From Reyranella sp. (GTDB lineage Bacteria > Pseudomonadota > Alphaproteobacteria > Reyranellales > Reyranellaceae), in assembly GCA_022844015.1 (NCBI GenBank), contig JALHMO010000022.1:1911-53894 (forward strand): a DNA stretch of 51,984 nt. The letters are read 5' to 3'. Below the pieces are notes generated by a model. It did not search any database and was not told the origin of the DNA. It was given only the letters and a program-made list of their open reading frames with translations. Positions 1 to 7,473 of the stretch are shown here, piece after piece; within the stretch, counting starts at the first letter, position 1, and every line of letters starts with the position of its first letter. The position numbers and the translations under genes were made by a program.

Positions 1-30
1 ACTGGTGGCGGAGTAAACTCCGCCACCAGT
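1..30. repeat. Perfect 14-bp inverted repeat at the window edge
   Basis: Positions 1-14 are exactly complementary to 17-30, with a 2-base AA centre. The hairpin would be very GC-rich (GGTGGCGGAG core) and has no T-run on either side. It may be a terminator for a gene left of the window or part of the adjoining repeat element. The window edge hides its context. Confidence 0.6.
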
Positions 31-37
31 GGCACGC

Positions 38-512
38 TCATGGGCGCGAACTTTTCGGTTCACCTCCCCAGCTTCGCCGCTACGATGTGAACACATCTCC
101 TCCCCGTCCTCGCAGGGCGTTCGCATAGGGGCAAAAGTCCCGTCATCCCGAGCGGAGCCGCCCAACGGGCGGCGCAGTCGAGGGACCTTTCTTGCCGGTG
201 CTGCAACAAGAAAGGTCCCTCCACTACGCCTCGCTGTGCTCGGCTCCGGTCGGGATGACGGCGATGACGGGGAGGGATGCGAGATATGTCCACTCCGTAG
301 CAGCGAAGCTGGGGTGTCCACGCCTGCCCTGAGCGATGCCGAAGGGTCACCGCGGACCGAGGGGTCATGAGCCACGAGTCTCGAGCCCATGACCCCTCTG
401 TCGCCGTAAAACGGCGACACCTCAGGCTTCTGGCCGCTTGCGGCCAAAATGCCGACGACAGCGAAGCTGGGGAGGCGAACCGAAAGTCCGTGCCTTTGAG
501 TGGCGCGCTTCC
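38..512. repeat. Composite palindromic intergenic element (family B) with a nested family-A repeat
   Basis: The outer arms at about 45-75 (ACTTTTCGGTTCACCTCCCC) and 466-492 (the inverse, GGGGAGGCGAACCGAAAGT) are inverted copies of one another. Inside are several perfect hairpins: 359-369 with 388-398 (GAGGGGTCATG and its complement), 399-407 with 411-419, and 431-437 with 440-446. The same arms recur at 8703-8968, about 13078-13143 and, in part, near 17405, 42898 and 43283. Short reading frames across it are unconvincing. This accounts for the whole gap before the first gene. Confidence 0.75.
142..259. repeat. Nested inverted repeat, family A
   Basis: The outer arms GTCATCCCGAGCGGAGCCG (142-160) and CGGCTCCGGTCGGGATGAC (241-259) are near-perfect inverses. 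An inner pair, AGGGACCTTTCTTG at 181-194 and its exact complement at 207-220, is separated by 12 bases. Related copies lie at 1999-2118, 8998-9077 (partial), about 40433-40586 (degenerate) and 51639-51803. It is a non-coding, REP/MITE-like unit. Confidence 0.75.
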
Positions 513-522
513 AGCAACGAGT

Positions 523-1350
523 CTATCGCGTCGACAGCCACCAGCCGTTTCCGGCGACCCAGCACGAAGAGTCCGGGACGGTGCCGCGATGAAGGGTGCG
601 CACGGTCCACAGGTTTTGCTGCCCGAAGGCATCGGCGAGAGCCCGGGCCGTCTGTGGGTCACGCGCGCCGTCGCACGGGATGAAGGCGGCGGCGCAGAGG
701 AAGCGCGCCGGCCAATGCCCGGCCGCGCCGCGGCTCACCATGAGCATGCCGCCCAGGCCCCGATCCGGGGTCAACGGAAAGAGCAGCCGGCCGCCGGGCC
801 GCAAGGCGTCGAGCCACATATCGACCGGATGTGTCGACCCGGCGTTGACGTAGATCGCGTCGCACGCCGGCAGGGTGCCGCCTGTCCCCGAGATGCCGTG
901 GAGCGACACGTTGGCCTGCTCGGCGAGATTGGCCTTCGCTTTCTCGAGAAGCGCCGGCTCGATCTCGTAGGCCAGCACCGAACCTGTCGGCCCGACCAGC
1001 GAGGCCAGGATCGAGGTGTAGTAGCCGGTCCCGGCGCCGACATGCAGCACCGTCTCGCCCGGCTGCAGCGCCAGGCCATCGAGACAGCGGGCATGAAGGC
1101 TGGGCGCGCCGTTGTTGATCCCCTGGCTACGCGACAGGGCGACGAGGACATCCTGATAGAGCCAGGCCGGATCGCCGGAAGGCGTGTCGATGTAGCCGCC
1201 CGCGAAGTTGAACACGGTCCACGGTCCGTCGCCGACGAACCGCTCTCTCGGCGTCACCGCGAACGCATCGATGACGCGCGGGTCGCTCGCACCGCCGCGA
1301 CCCGCGATCAGTTGGGCGTAGTAGCGGCGCGCCGCCTCGATCGAGGACAT
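523..1350 (-). CDS. Protein-L-isoaspartate O-methyltransferase-like SAM methyltransferase
   Basis: A 275-residue class I methyltransferase of the PIMT type. SAM-binding motif I is clear (VLHVGAGTGYYTS, about residues 101-113). It is followed by an acidic residue ending the next strand (AYEIEP) and preceded by a PIMT-like segment (SQGINNGAPSLHARCL). True PIMT repairs isoaspartyl residues in aged proteins. The replaced N-terminal segment and the pairing with a MerR gene make a divergent substrate possible. The ATG at 1350 was chosen because AGGAGGGT lies about 5 bases upstream; longer in-frame starts run into the regulator gene. It lies 14 bases after merR and is probably co-transcribed with it. 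Cytoplasmic; the family is fairly sure and the substrate is not known. Confidence 0.8.
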   Translation of the reverse strand: MSSIEAARRYYAQLIAGRGGASDPRVIDAFAVTPRERFVGDGPWTVFNFAGGYIDTPSGDPAWLYQDVLVALSRSQGINNGAPSLHARCLDGLALQPGETVLHVGAGTGYYTSILASLVGPTGSVLAYEIEPALLEKAKANLAEQANVSLHGISGTGGTLPACDAIYVNAGSTHPVDMWLDALRPGGRLLFPLTPDRGLGGMLMVSRGAAGHWPARFLCAAAFIPCDGARDPQTARALADAFGQQNLWTVRTLHRGTVPDSSCWVAGNGWWLSTR

Positions 1351-1364
1351 GTCGGACCCTCCTG

Positions 1365-1874
1365 TCATTCCCGTTCGGCCTGCCCGGTCGCCGCACGGAC
1401 GTTGAAAGCCGCGCGCAAGTCGGCCACCGCCTCGGCAAGCTTCGCCGGCGCGGGCAGGCGATGGCTGCCGTCGACCAGGAGCGCGATGCCGTCGGCGACC
1501 TCGACCCGGGTTACGGTCGATACCGGCGGCGCGAAGCGCTGCGCCTTCAGCCGGCGGTAGAGACGCGCGACATCCTGGCTGGAGCGCGCCCACTGGGCTT
1601 CCCAGTCGCGGCGCGCGACGCCGCGCCTGGCCAGCGCCGCCTCGATCTCCTCGCCGTACTGGCGAATGGCGGCGTGATCGAGCCCGGCTTCCTGGAGGAT
1701 GCGCACGCGCTGCAGCTGGCCGAGGTGGCGGTTGTCGAAATGGGCGCCGCGCCCCCGCCCGTTCGGCGGATCGATCAGGCCTTCGCGCACGTAGTAGCGC
1801 ACCGTGCGCTCGCCGACCCCGGAGAGCTGGCCGAGCTGCGCCGCCGTGTAGCGGCTGTCGAGTTGCGTGGTCAT
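1365..1874 (-). CDS. MerR-family transcriptional regulator
   Basis: A 169-residue protein with an N-terminal winged-helix HTH typical of MerR proteins (TAAQLGQLSGVGERTVRYYV, residues 10-29, then a GLI wing). A dimerisation helix follows (LQRVRILQEAGLDHAAI). The C-terminal effector region, about residues 80-169, is not one I recognise and has no cysteine cluster, so a metal sensor is unlikely. It probably controls itself and the downstream methyltransferase. The start abuts a promoter whose -10 region ends only 3-5 bases before the ATG, so the mRNA may be leaderless. The AAGGG next to the ATG is too close to act as a normal ribosome-binding site. Confidence 0.85.
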   Translation of the reverse strand: MTTQLDSRYTAAQLGQLSGVGERTVRYYVREGLIDPPNGRGRGAHFDNRHLGQLQRVRILQEAGLDHAAIRQYGEEIEAALARRGVARRDWEAQWARSSQDVARLYRRLKAQRFAPPVSTVTRVEVADGIALLVDGSHRLPAPAKLAEAVADLRAAFNVRAATGQAERE

Positions 1875-1877
1875 CCC

Positions 1878-1909
1878 TTTATATAGACAGTTAACTGTCT
1901 ATATATCAA
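1878..1909 (-). promoter_or_regulatory. MerR-type promoter with a perfect 26-bp palindrome
   Basis: Positions 1880-1905 form a perfect 26-bp palindrome with core GACAGTTAACTGTC. On the minus strand a TTGATA box (1904-1909) and a -10 box (TATATA at 1880-1885, or TATAAA at 1878-1883) are 18 or 20 bases apart with the dyad centred in the spacer. Stretched spacers with a central dyad are the hallmark of MerR-activated promoters. A half-site GACAGTTGA also sits just upstream, offset 15 bases. Transcription would start at or next to the ATG at 1874. Confidence 0.75.
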
Positions 1910-1998
1910 CTGTCGTATTTAGCGACAAGGCAGGCATGGAACTTGCTCCTGCCGCAGCAGGTCCTCCGGCCGGGCATTCGCACGTGGCGACTTTCTCG

Positions 1999-2118
1999 CC
2001 GTCCCGAGCGAATCCGTCCGAAGGACGGCGCAGCCGAGGGATCCTTCTTCGCTGTCGTTGCAACGGGAAAGGTCCCTCGCCGACGCCGCGCTGCGCTCGG
2101 CTCCGGTCGGGACGACGG
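1999..2118. repeat. Nested inverted repeat, family A
   Basis: A second copy of the 142-259 element. The arms are CCGTCCCGAGCG at the left and CTCCGGTCGGGACGAC at the right, with an inner AGGGATCCTT...AAAGGTCCCT pair. It lies between the merR promoter and the monooxygenase gene and is not part of either coding region, although an open frame runs through it. Confidence 0.65.
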
Positions 2119-2165
2119 GCCCCGGGGTCATGCCCTGGGCGGGCACGGGAGATGGGCTTTCGACG

Positions 2166-3470
2166 ATGAACGGGACGGCAAGGCGGCAGATGCATCTCGG
2201 GCTCTTCATCCTGGGCACCGGCAGCCACGTCGCGGGCTGGCGCTACCCCGGTGCGATCAAGAGCTTCCAGGATCTGGCGGCCATCCAGGAGATCGCGCGG
2301 ACCGCCGAGCGCGGCCGCTTCGACCTCATCTTCATGGGCGACAACCTCTATGCCGACCCGGGCGCGCATCCCTCCTACACGCTGCGCCTCGAGCCCTTGA
2401 CGATGATGGCCGCACTCGCGGTGACCACCAGCCGGATCGGTCTCGGCGCCACCGCCTCGACGACCTACGGCGATCCGTTCAGCGTGGCGCGCGCCTTCGC
2501 CTCGCTCGACCACGTCAGCCGCGGCCGCGCCGCCTGGAACGCGGTGACCACGGCGAACCCGGTGTCGGGCGCCAATTTCGGGATCGAGCATCCCGGCCAT
2601 GCGGCGCGCTACGAGCGGGCCGAGGAATTCATCGAGGTGGTCACCAGGCTGTGGGACGGCTGGGCCGACGATGCGCTGGTCGCCGATCGCGCGAGCGGGC
2701 TCTACATCGACCCCTGCAAGATCAGGTCGATCGACCATGTCGGGCGCCACTTCAAGGTGAAGGGCCCCCTGAACATCGGCCGCACGCCGCAGGGACGCCC
2801 GGTCGTGCTGCAGGCGGGCGGCTCGGGCCCCGGACAGGCCCTGGCAGCGCGCACCGCCGACGTGGTGTTCTCGGTCACCCAGGACCTCGACGAGGCGAAG
2901 GCTGCCTACGCCTCGGTCAAGGCCCGGCTGGCGGCCCATGGCAGGACGGCAGACGAGCTCACCATCCTTCCCGGCGTGATGCCGGTGGTCGGCCGCACCG
3001 ACCGCGAGGCGCGCGACAAGCTCGGTGTCCTGCAGGGCTTCCTCGACGCCACCAACGGGCTGCAGCTGCTGTCGGATCGGCTGGGGCAGGACATGACGGC
3101 CTACGACCTCGATGGCCCGGTGCCCGATCTGCCGCAGACCCAGGGCAGCCAGGCGTTTGCCCAAGCCATCCTGGCGAAGGCCCGCCGCGAGGGCATGAGC
3201 CTGCGCGATCTCTACAACCTCAACTCCGCCGCGCGCGGCCACTGGGTGCTGTGCGGGTCGCCGGTCACCATCGCCGACACGCTGGAAAGATGGTTCACCG
3301 AGCGGGCGGCGGACGGCTTCAACGTCATGCCGCCCTACTTCCACGAAGGATTCGAGGACTTCGTCGATCTCGTGGTGCCCGAGCTGCAGCAGCGTGGCCT
3401 GTTCCGGCACGAGTACGACGGCGAGACCCTGCGCGACCATCTCGGCCTCCGCCGCCCCGAGCGCACTTGA
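2166..3470 (+). CDS. LLM-class flavin-dependent monooxygenase (NtaA/SnaA/DszA type)
   Basis: A 434-residue bacterial-luciferase-fold monooxygenase of the two-component, FMNH2-dependent subgroup related to nitrilotriacetate monooxygenase NtaA and DszA. Supporting segments are the N-terminal MHLGLFILGTGSHVAGWR, a FDLIFMGDNLYA strand-helix, the SRGRAAWNAVTTANP flavin-binding loop, and QAGGSGPGQALAARTADVVF. The enzyme would need a separate flavin reductase, and none is encoded nearby. The ATG at 2166 gives the usual N-terminus; ATG 2190 is an alternative. Longer in-frame starts lie inside the family-A repeat and were rejected. The substrate cannot be read from the sequence. Confidence 0.85.
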   Translation: MNGTARRQMHLGLFILGTGSHVAGWRYPGAIKSFQDLAAIQEIARTAERGRFDLIFMGDNLYADPGAHPSYTLRLEPLTMMAALAVTTSRIGLGATASTTYGDPFSVARAFASLDHVSRGRAAWNAVTTANPVSGANFGIEHPGHAARYERAEEFIEVVTRLWDGWADDALVADRASGLYIDPCKIRSIDHVGRHFKVKGPLNIGRTPQGRPVVLQAGGSGPGQALAARTADVVFSVTQDLDEAKAAYASVKARLAAHGRTADELTILPGVMPVVGRTDREARDKLGVLQGFLDATNGLQLLSDRLGQDMTAYDLDGPVPDLPQTQGSQAFAQAILAKARREGMSLRDLYNLNSAARGHWVLCGSPVTIADTLERWFTERAADGFNVMPPYFHEGFEDFVDLVVPELQQRGLFRHEYDGETLRDHLGLRRPERT

Positions 3471-3517
3471 GCGTTCTGCTCTTTCCAGGGTCTTCGCAGG
3501 GCGCCGCTAGCCGCTGC

Positions 3518-3580
3518 GCCGTCGGCATGCTGGGCGCCGCCAACCTCAGCATCTTCGTCATCCCGATGCTCTACGTCGCC
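3518..3580 (+). pseudogene. Possible relic of an RND efflux pump C-terminus
   Basis: About 21 codons read AVGMLGAANLSIFVIPMLYV, which resembles the last transmembrane helix of RND exporters (GGM..A..L.IF.IP..YV). There is no upstream RND sequence and no start, and the flanks do not continue the family. If it is real it is a residual scar of a deleted pump gene. Chance similarity of a hydrophobic stretch is the alternative. The rest of the 3471-3663 gap shows nothing else. Confidence 0.3.
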
Positions 3581-3663
3581 GCGCCTGCCGCTTGCTGGGC
3601 AAGATCGTCTGTCGTGGCGGTGTGCCGCAGAGGGCGGCCGCGACGAATCGGCTTCTCGGGAGC

Positions 3664-4131
3664 CTAACCATCGCTCTTTGGTCCTCCTCCCGGCTTGGGC
3701 TGCAGGCCGCCTACCTGGATCAGGTTGTTCGACACGGTTCGACTGTCACGGATGAACACTACGAGGAACACCAGAAGACCGATCGAGAGCGCGAGCATCT
3801 GAAGATAGTTGAACAGTTCCGCGTACCAGCTCGACTCCCATTTGTCGCTCGACGCGTAACGCTCGAGAGCATCCAGGACGGCAGCATCGGACAGATACCC
3901 GAAGACCATCGACAGGACGTTCGCTACCGTCGACACCGACAGCCACAGGCTGACCCGGCTGCGGAAGGGCTCGCGCGTCCGCGTTTGAATCTGGGCGATC
4001 AGCAGCACCTCGAGAGCGATGAAACCGCCCGCGATCGTCCACAGCGACGCGGTATGGTCGATCGCGATCTTGCTGAACTCGATTATTGCTTCGTGGTTGG
4101 TCGCCACCGATCCCTCTTTCTCAAGCGACAT
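3664..4131 (-). CDS. Small three-helix membrane protein of unknown function
   Basis: A 155-residue protein from the ATG at 4131 (MSLEKEGSVATN...). Three hydrophobic segments are evident: LWTIAGGFIALEVLLIAQI, a central LWLSVSTVANVLSMVFGYL, and a C-terminal LQMLALSIGLLVFLVVFI. A charged stretch (LERYASSDKWESSW) lies between helices 2 and 3, and the tail is proline/glycine-rich. No catalytic motif or family is recognised. The start is uncertain: ATG 4155 is in frame and neither ATG has a clear Shine-Dalgarno sequence. It is encoded opposite to its neighbours and stands alone. Confidence 0.6.
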   Translation of the reverse strand: MSLEKEGSVATNHEAIIEFSKIAIDHTASLWTIAGGFIALEVLLIAQIQTRTREPFRSRVSLWLSVSTVANVLSMVFGYLSDAAVLDALERYASSDKWESSWYAELFNYLQMLALSIGLLVFLVVFIRDSRTVSNNLIQVGGLQPKPGGGPKSDG

Positions 4132-4385
4132 CAGAATAGCACGTCGTAGTGCCATAGCCGTCACTGGTTGCAGATCTGCGTTTGCCGTGAAGCACTGACT
4201 GGCGCCCTTGGCGCCAGGGAATCGTCGTCGATGGTGCACGGGATATTCGGCGAGGCCGTCTTCGGACGTCGCGTCGGCCCTCATCGACAGCGTGCGCGAC
4301 TCATTCTAGAGAATCTGACCGCGAGGCCGGTCGGTGCGCAGCGGCGTTGGGATTGCTGGCCGGCCTTCCGGTTGACGGACAAGCC

Positions 4386-4832
4386 ATGGTGGACGAGCTG
4401 CGAGAATCGGACCTGAAACTCGCCGGGTTGCGCATCCGGGTGCATGGGCGGCAGTTCCCGGACGCCCAGGACGACTGGGACGGCAATTGGCTGCAGGTCA
4501 CCGCCCGGTGCGACGACAACGGCGCCAGCGTCGTCGTCCGCGGGCCGATCCTGCATCTTTCCGAGCTCGACCGCTGGTGCCGTCAAGCCGGCAAGCTGCT
4601 CGACACACTGGCCGGCGCGGCGCGCCTCGATTGCCGGGAACCGAGCCTTTCCGTCGTTCTCGAGGCCGCCTCGCTCGGCCGGATCACGATGGAGGTGTCG
4701 ATCACGCCGGACCACCTGACGCAGAAGCACTGGTTCCAGTTCACGATCGATCAGAGCTACCTGCCCGCCCTGATCGCGCAATGCCGAGCCATCCTCGAGG
4801 CCTATCCCCTGCGCGGCGGACGGACCGCATGA
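4386..4832 (+). CDS. WapI-like immunity-family protein
   Basis: A 148-residue soluble protein. The N-terminal pattern LRIRVHGRQFPDAQDDWDGN followed by WLQV, then a strand-rich domain and an ELDRWCRQAGKLLD helix, resembles the family that includes the Bacillus contact-dependent toxin immunity protein WapI. No polymorphic-toxin gene or Rhs/WapA-type repeat is present nearby, so it is either an orphan immunity gene or a family member with another role. ATG 4386 was preferred over ATG 4347 because it starts closer to the conserved region; neither has a strong ribosome-binding site. It ends 19 bases before the ribokinase remnant. Confidence 0.6.
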   Translation: MVDELRESDLKLAGLRIRVHGRQFPDAQDDWDGNWLQVTARCDDNGASVVVRGPILHLSELDRWCRQAGKLLDTLAGAARLDCREPSLSVVLEAASLGRITMEVSITPDHLTQKHWFQFTIDQSYLPALIAQCRAILEAYPLRGGRTA

Positions 4833-4851
4833 CGGTCGAGGGAACGTTGGC

Positions 4852-5449
4852 ATGAGCCGCGTCGTCGTCATTGGCAATGCCGGGCTCGACCTGCCGCTCG
4901 CAGTGTCCCGCCTTCCTCTGCCCGGGGAAACCCTGATCGGACGTCCCGACGCACGCGCACCGGGCGGCAAGGCCCTGAACCAGGCCGTCGTCGCGGCGCG
5001 CTGCGGCGGCGCGGTGCGATTCTGTGCGCCCCTCGGCGACGACGACGCGGAAGCCGCCGTGCTCGAGGGATATCTGCGTCGAGAAGACTTCGCCGAGCTG
5101 CATCTGCCGCGCCTGCCTCATCCCACCGACTTCTCGTTGCTCATGGTGCTACCCGGCGGCGAGAACAGCATCGTCGGCACCAGCGCCTGCTCGCTCGCCT
5201 TGACCTTCGCGCAGGCAGAGCCCGCCCTGCACGGCCTTCAGGTGATGTCGTCCTGCTGCAAGGCAACCTGGCGCTCGACACAACCGGCGCGATCCTTGCC
5301 GCGGCACGCCGGCAAGGGGCGACGACGGTCTTCAACCCGGCACCCTTCTGGCCAGGCCCCTGAAGGCCGCCGGCCTCACCGCAACACGCCGAGGCGCATT
5401 TGCAGCCCTACCTTCGCGTGAAGACCTTCACATCGTGATTGCCAGTTGA
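4852..5449 (+). pseudogene. Decayed ribokinase-like (PfkB) sugar kinase
   Basis: Residues 1 to about 129 in the first frame (4852-5240) are a typical PfkB N-terminus: VIGNAGLDLPL, LPLPGETLIG, and the GGKALNQAVVAARCG sugar-binding loop. From 5241 the homology continues in another frame (GDVVLLQGNLALDTT, then GATTVFNPAPFWPGP) to a TGA at 5361-5363. It resumes in the third frame at 5360 with a ribokinase-like C-terminus (AAGLTATRRGAFAALPSRED) ending at 5449. About 100 residues, including the catalytic GxGD region, are missing. Two frame changes and an internal deletion mean it cannot make a working kinase. Confidence 0.8.
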
Positions 5450-5624
5450 AGCAATCCGCCACAGCGCGCAGGGCCGTTCATCGCAGGTCCGGCCCAACGC
5501 ACCGTCGGAAATTGTGCGCAACTATCGGCGCGTTTGCACAGTCGCTTCTGCCGTTGTGCGCATTAGTTCCGACCATTGCGCAACTATTGCAGCGTCATGC
5601 GCAGTCATCGAGTCGATCGCACAA

Positions 5625-7310
5625 TCAGCGCGGCAGCACGAACCGCACGCCCGGCCGCGCATGGCCGCCGCCCAGGGCGACCGCCGCGCCGTCGGCACGC
5701 CAGCAGGCGGCGCCGGTCATGCTGCCGTCGTCGTGGAACTGGATGGCGTTCATGCCGCCGGCCACGGTCGGCATCACCTGCACCTCGTGGCCGCGCGCGG
5801 CGACGGCGGTGCGCACCGGCTCGGCGATGCCGTGCTCGATCTCGAGCAGCGGCCCCTCGGTCCACACGCGCGGCGCCTCGACCGCCTCCTGCAGCGTCAT
5901 GCCGTGGTCGATCAGGTTGACCAAGGCCTGGAAGGCCGAGGGGAAGATCTTGCGGCCGCCCGGCAGGCCGAGGGCGTAGATCACGCGACCGGCGCGCAGT
6001 GCCATCACCGGCGACATCGAGGTGGTGACCCGCTTGCCCGGCGCGATCGACAGCGCGTTGCCCGGACGCGGATCGAAGTTCGACATGTAGTCGTTGGGCA
6101 CCATGCCGGTGCCCGGGATGACGAAACGTGCGCCGAACAGGCTGTTGATGGTCTGGGTCGTCGTGATGACGTTGCCCTTGCCGTCGGCGACCGTGAGATG
6201 GGTGGTGTCGGCGCCTTCCCGGGCGAGCAGGCCGCCGCTCCAGAGCTTCGCCCGGGCGAGATCGAGCCCGGCGCGCCGCTCGTCGGCATAGGCCTTCGAG
6301 ATGATGCGCTCGACCGGCACGTCGACGAAATCCGGATCGCCGCTCGCCTCGGCGCGGTCGGCGAAGGCGATCTTCAGCACCTCGGCCAAGAGATGGACGC
6401 CGTCCACCGTGCCGAACCCGAGGCCGGCGACGTCGAAGCCTTCCAGGATGTTGAGCATCTGGGTGATGTGCACGCCGGACGCCGCGGGCGGCGGCGGCCC
6501 GACAATCTCCCAGCCACGATACACGCCGCGGATCGGCGCGCGCTCGGCGACGCGGTAGTCGGTGAGATCGCGGCGCGAGATGTAGCCACCGGCCTTCTCC
6601 ATGCACTCGACCACGAGATCGCCGAGCGGCCCGCCATGCAGCGCGCCCTCGCCCTGCTGGGCGATCAGGCGCAACGCCTCGCCGTAGTCGGCCTGGATCA
6701 GCCGGGCACCCGGCCTGATGGGGACGCCGCCGGGCAACAGCCGCGCCGCGGCGAGCTCGTCCCTGGCGAGGTCTGCTGCAGCGCTGTCGATGCACTCCGA
6801 CAGGTAGGGCGTCACGGTGAAGCCCTGCGTGGCGAAGCGGATTGCCGGCTGCATCACGTCGGCCAGCGCCATCGTGCCGAAGCGTCGCAGCGCCAGGCAC
6901 CAGGTCAGCAGCGAGCCCGGTGCGGCGACCGCCCTGGGGCCGACCTGGTTCTCCCGCCCGATCGTGTCGAACACTTCCGGCGCCGCGCCGGGCACCGGGC
7001 GGAACATGTCGGGACGGCCCGCCAGCGGCACCGCGCTCATGCCGTCGAGGATGGTGTGGCTGCCGTCGGCCAATCGGATATGCGAGGTCGTGCCGCCGAT
7101 CAGGCCGACCATCATCGGCTCGACCACGGTCAGGGCGAACTGGCAGGCGACGGCCGCATCGATGGCATTGCCGCCCGCCGCCAGCATCTCCAGGCCGGCG
7201 GCGGAGGCCAGCGGATGGTTGGTCACCACCATGCCGTTGCGGCCGTGCGCCGACTGCTTTTCGCACGTGAAGTGCGTGCCGGCGCGCTCACGCCAGTTGC
7301 TCTTGCCCAC
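5625..7310 (-). CDS. ggt: Gamma-glutamyltransferase family protein
   Basis: A 561-residue Ntn-hydrolase precursor of normal family length. It would self-cleave before the catalytic threonine of the conserved DTTHLTVADGKGN segment (about residue 370) into large and small subunits. TINSLFGAR, the GTGMVPNDYMSNFD loop and a late glycine-rich MPTVAGGMNAIQF segment fit the family. It would transfer or hydrolyse gamma-glutamyl groups, as in glutathione breakdown, or act as a related acylase. The start is a GTG at 7310 with AGGGAGA 7 bases upstream; an ATG-led extension to 7442 carries no family sequence. No signal peptide is visible, so a cytoplasmic location is likely, unlike E. coli Ggt. Confidence 0.9.
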   Translation of the reverse strand: MGKSNWRERAGTHFTCEKQSAHGRNGMVVTNHPLASAAGLEMLAAGGNAIDAAVACQFALTVVEPMMVGLIGGTTSHIRLADGSHTILDGMSAVPLAGRPDMFRPVPGAAPEVFDTIGRENQVGPRAVAAPGSLLTWCLALRRFGTMALADVMQPAIRFATQGFTVTPYLSECIDSAAADLARDELAAARLLPGGVPIRPGARLIQADYGEALRLIAQQGEGALHGGPLGDLVVECMEKAGGYISRRDLTDYRVAERAPIRGVYRGWEIVGPPPPAASGVHITQMLNILEGFDVAGLGFGTVDGVHLLAEVLKIAFADRAEASGDPDFVDVPVERIISKAYADERRAGLDLARAKLWSGGLLAREGADTTHLTVADGKGNVITTTQTINSLFGARFVIPGTGMVPNDYMSNFDPRPGNALSIAPGKRVTTSMSPVMALRAGRVIYALGLPGGRKIFPSAFQALVNLIDHGMTLQEAVEAPRVWTEGPLLEIEHGIAEPVRTAVAARGHEVQVMPTVAGGMNAIQFHDDGSMTGAACWRADGAAVALGGGHARPGVRFVLPR

Positions 7311-7426
7311 GCCGATCTCTCCCTTCGTTGGCCGGCGGCGACCTTGGCACCTTGCCCTCGCCGACGCCATCGGCGTGAAACGGCGCTCCATAGCGCATCT
7401 GGGGATTAGGTGTTTCACCCGGCACT

Positions 7427-7452
7427 TCGTTCGGCTGGGCACAGCCGAACGA
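7427..7452 (-). terminator. Hairpin downstream of the OmpA-like gene
   Basis: A perfect 11-bp stem (TCGTTCGGCTG at 7427-7437 and CAGCCGAACGA at 7442-7452) encloses a GGCA loop, 22 bases after the OmpA-like stop codon. There is no U-tract, so it may need Rho or simply block 3' decay. Confidence 0.5.
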
Positions 7453-7473
7453 GATGTGCTTTGCGCGGGGCTG

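Noticed and set aside
2058..2165. An upstream extension of the LLM monooxygenase
   Set aside because: It lies within the family-A repeat, and homologs begin near the MHLGLF segment.
3592..4149. A 185-codon plus-strand frame opposite the small membrane protein
   Set aside because: Composition is not protein-like, while the opposite strand shows three clean transmembrane helices.
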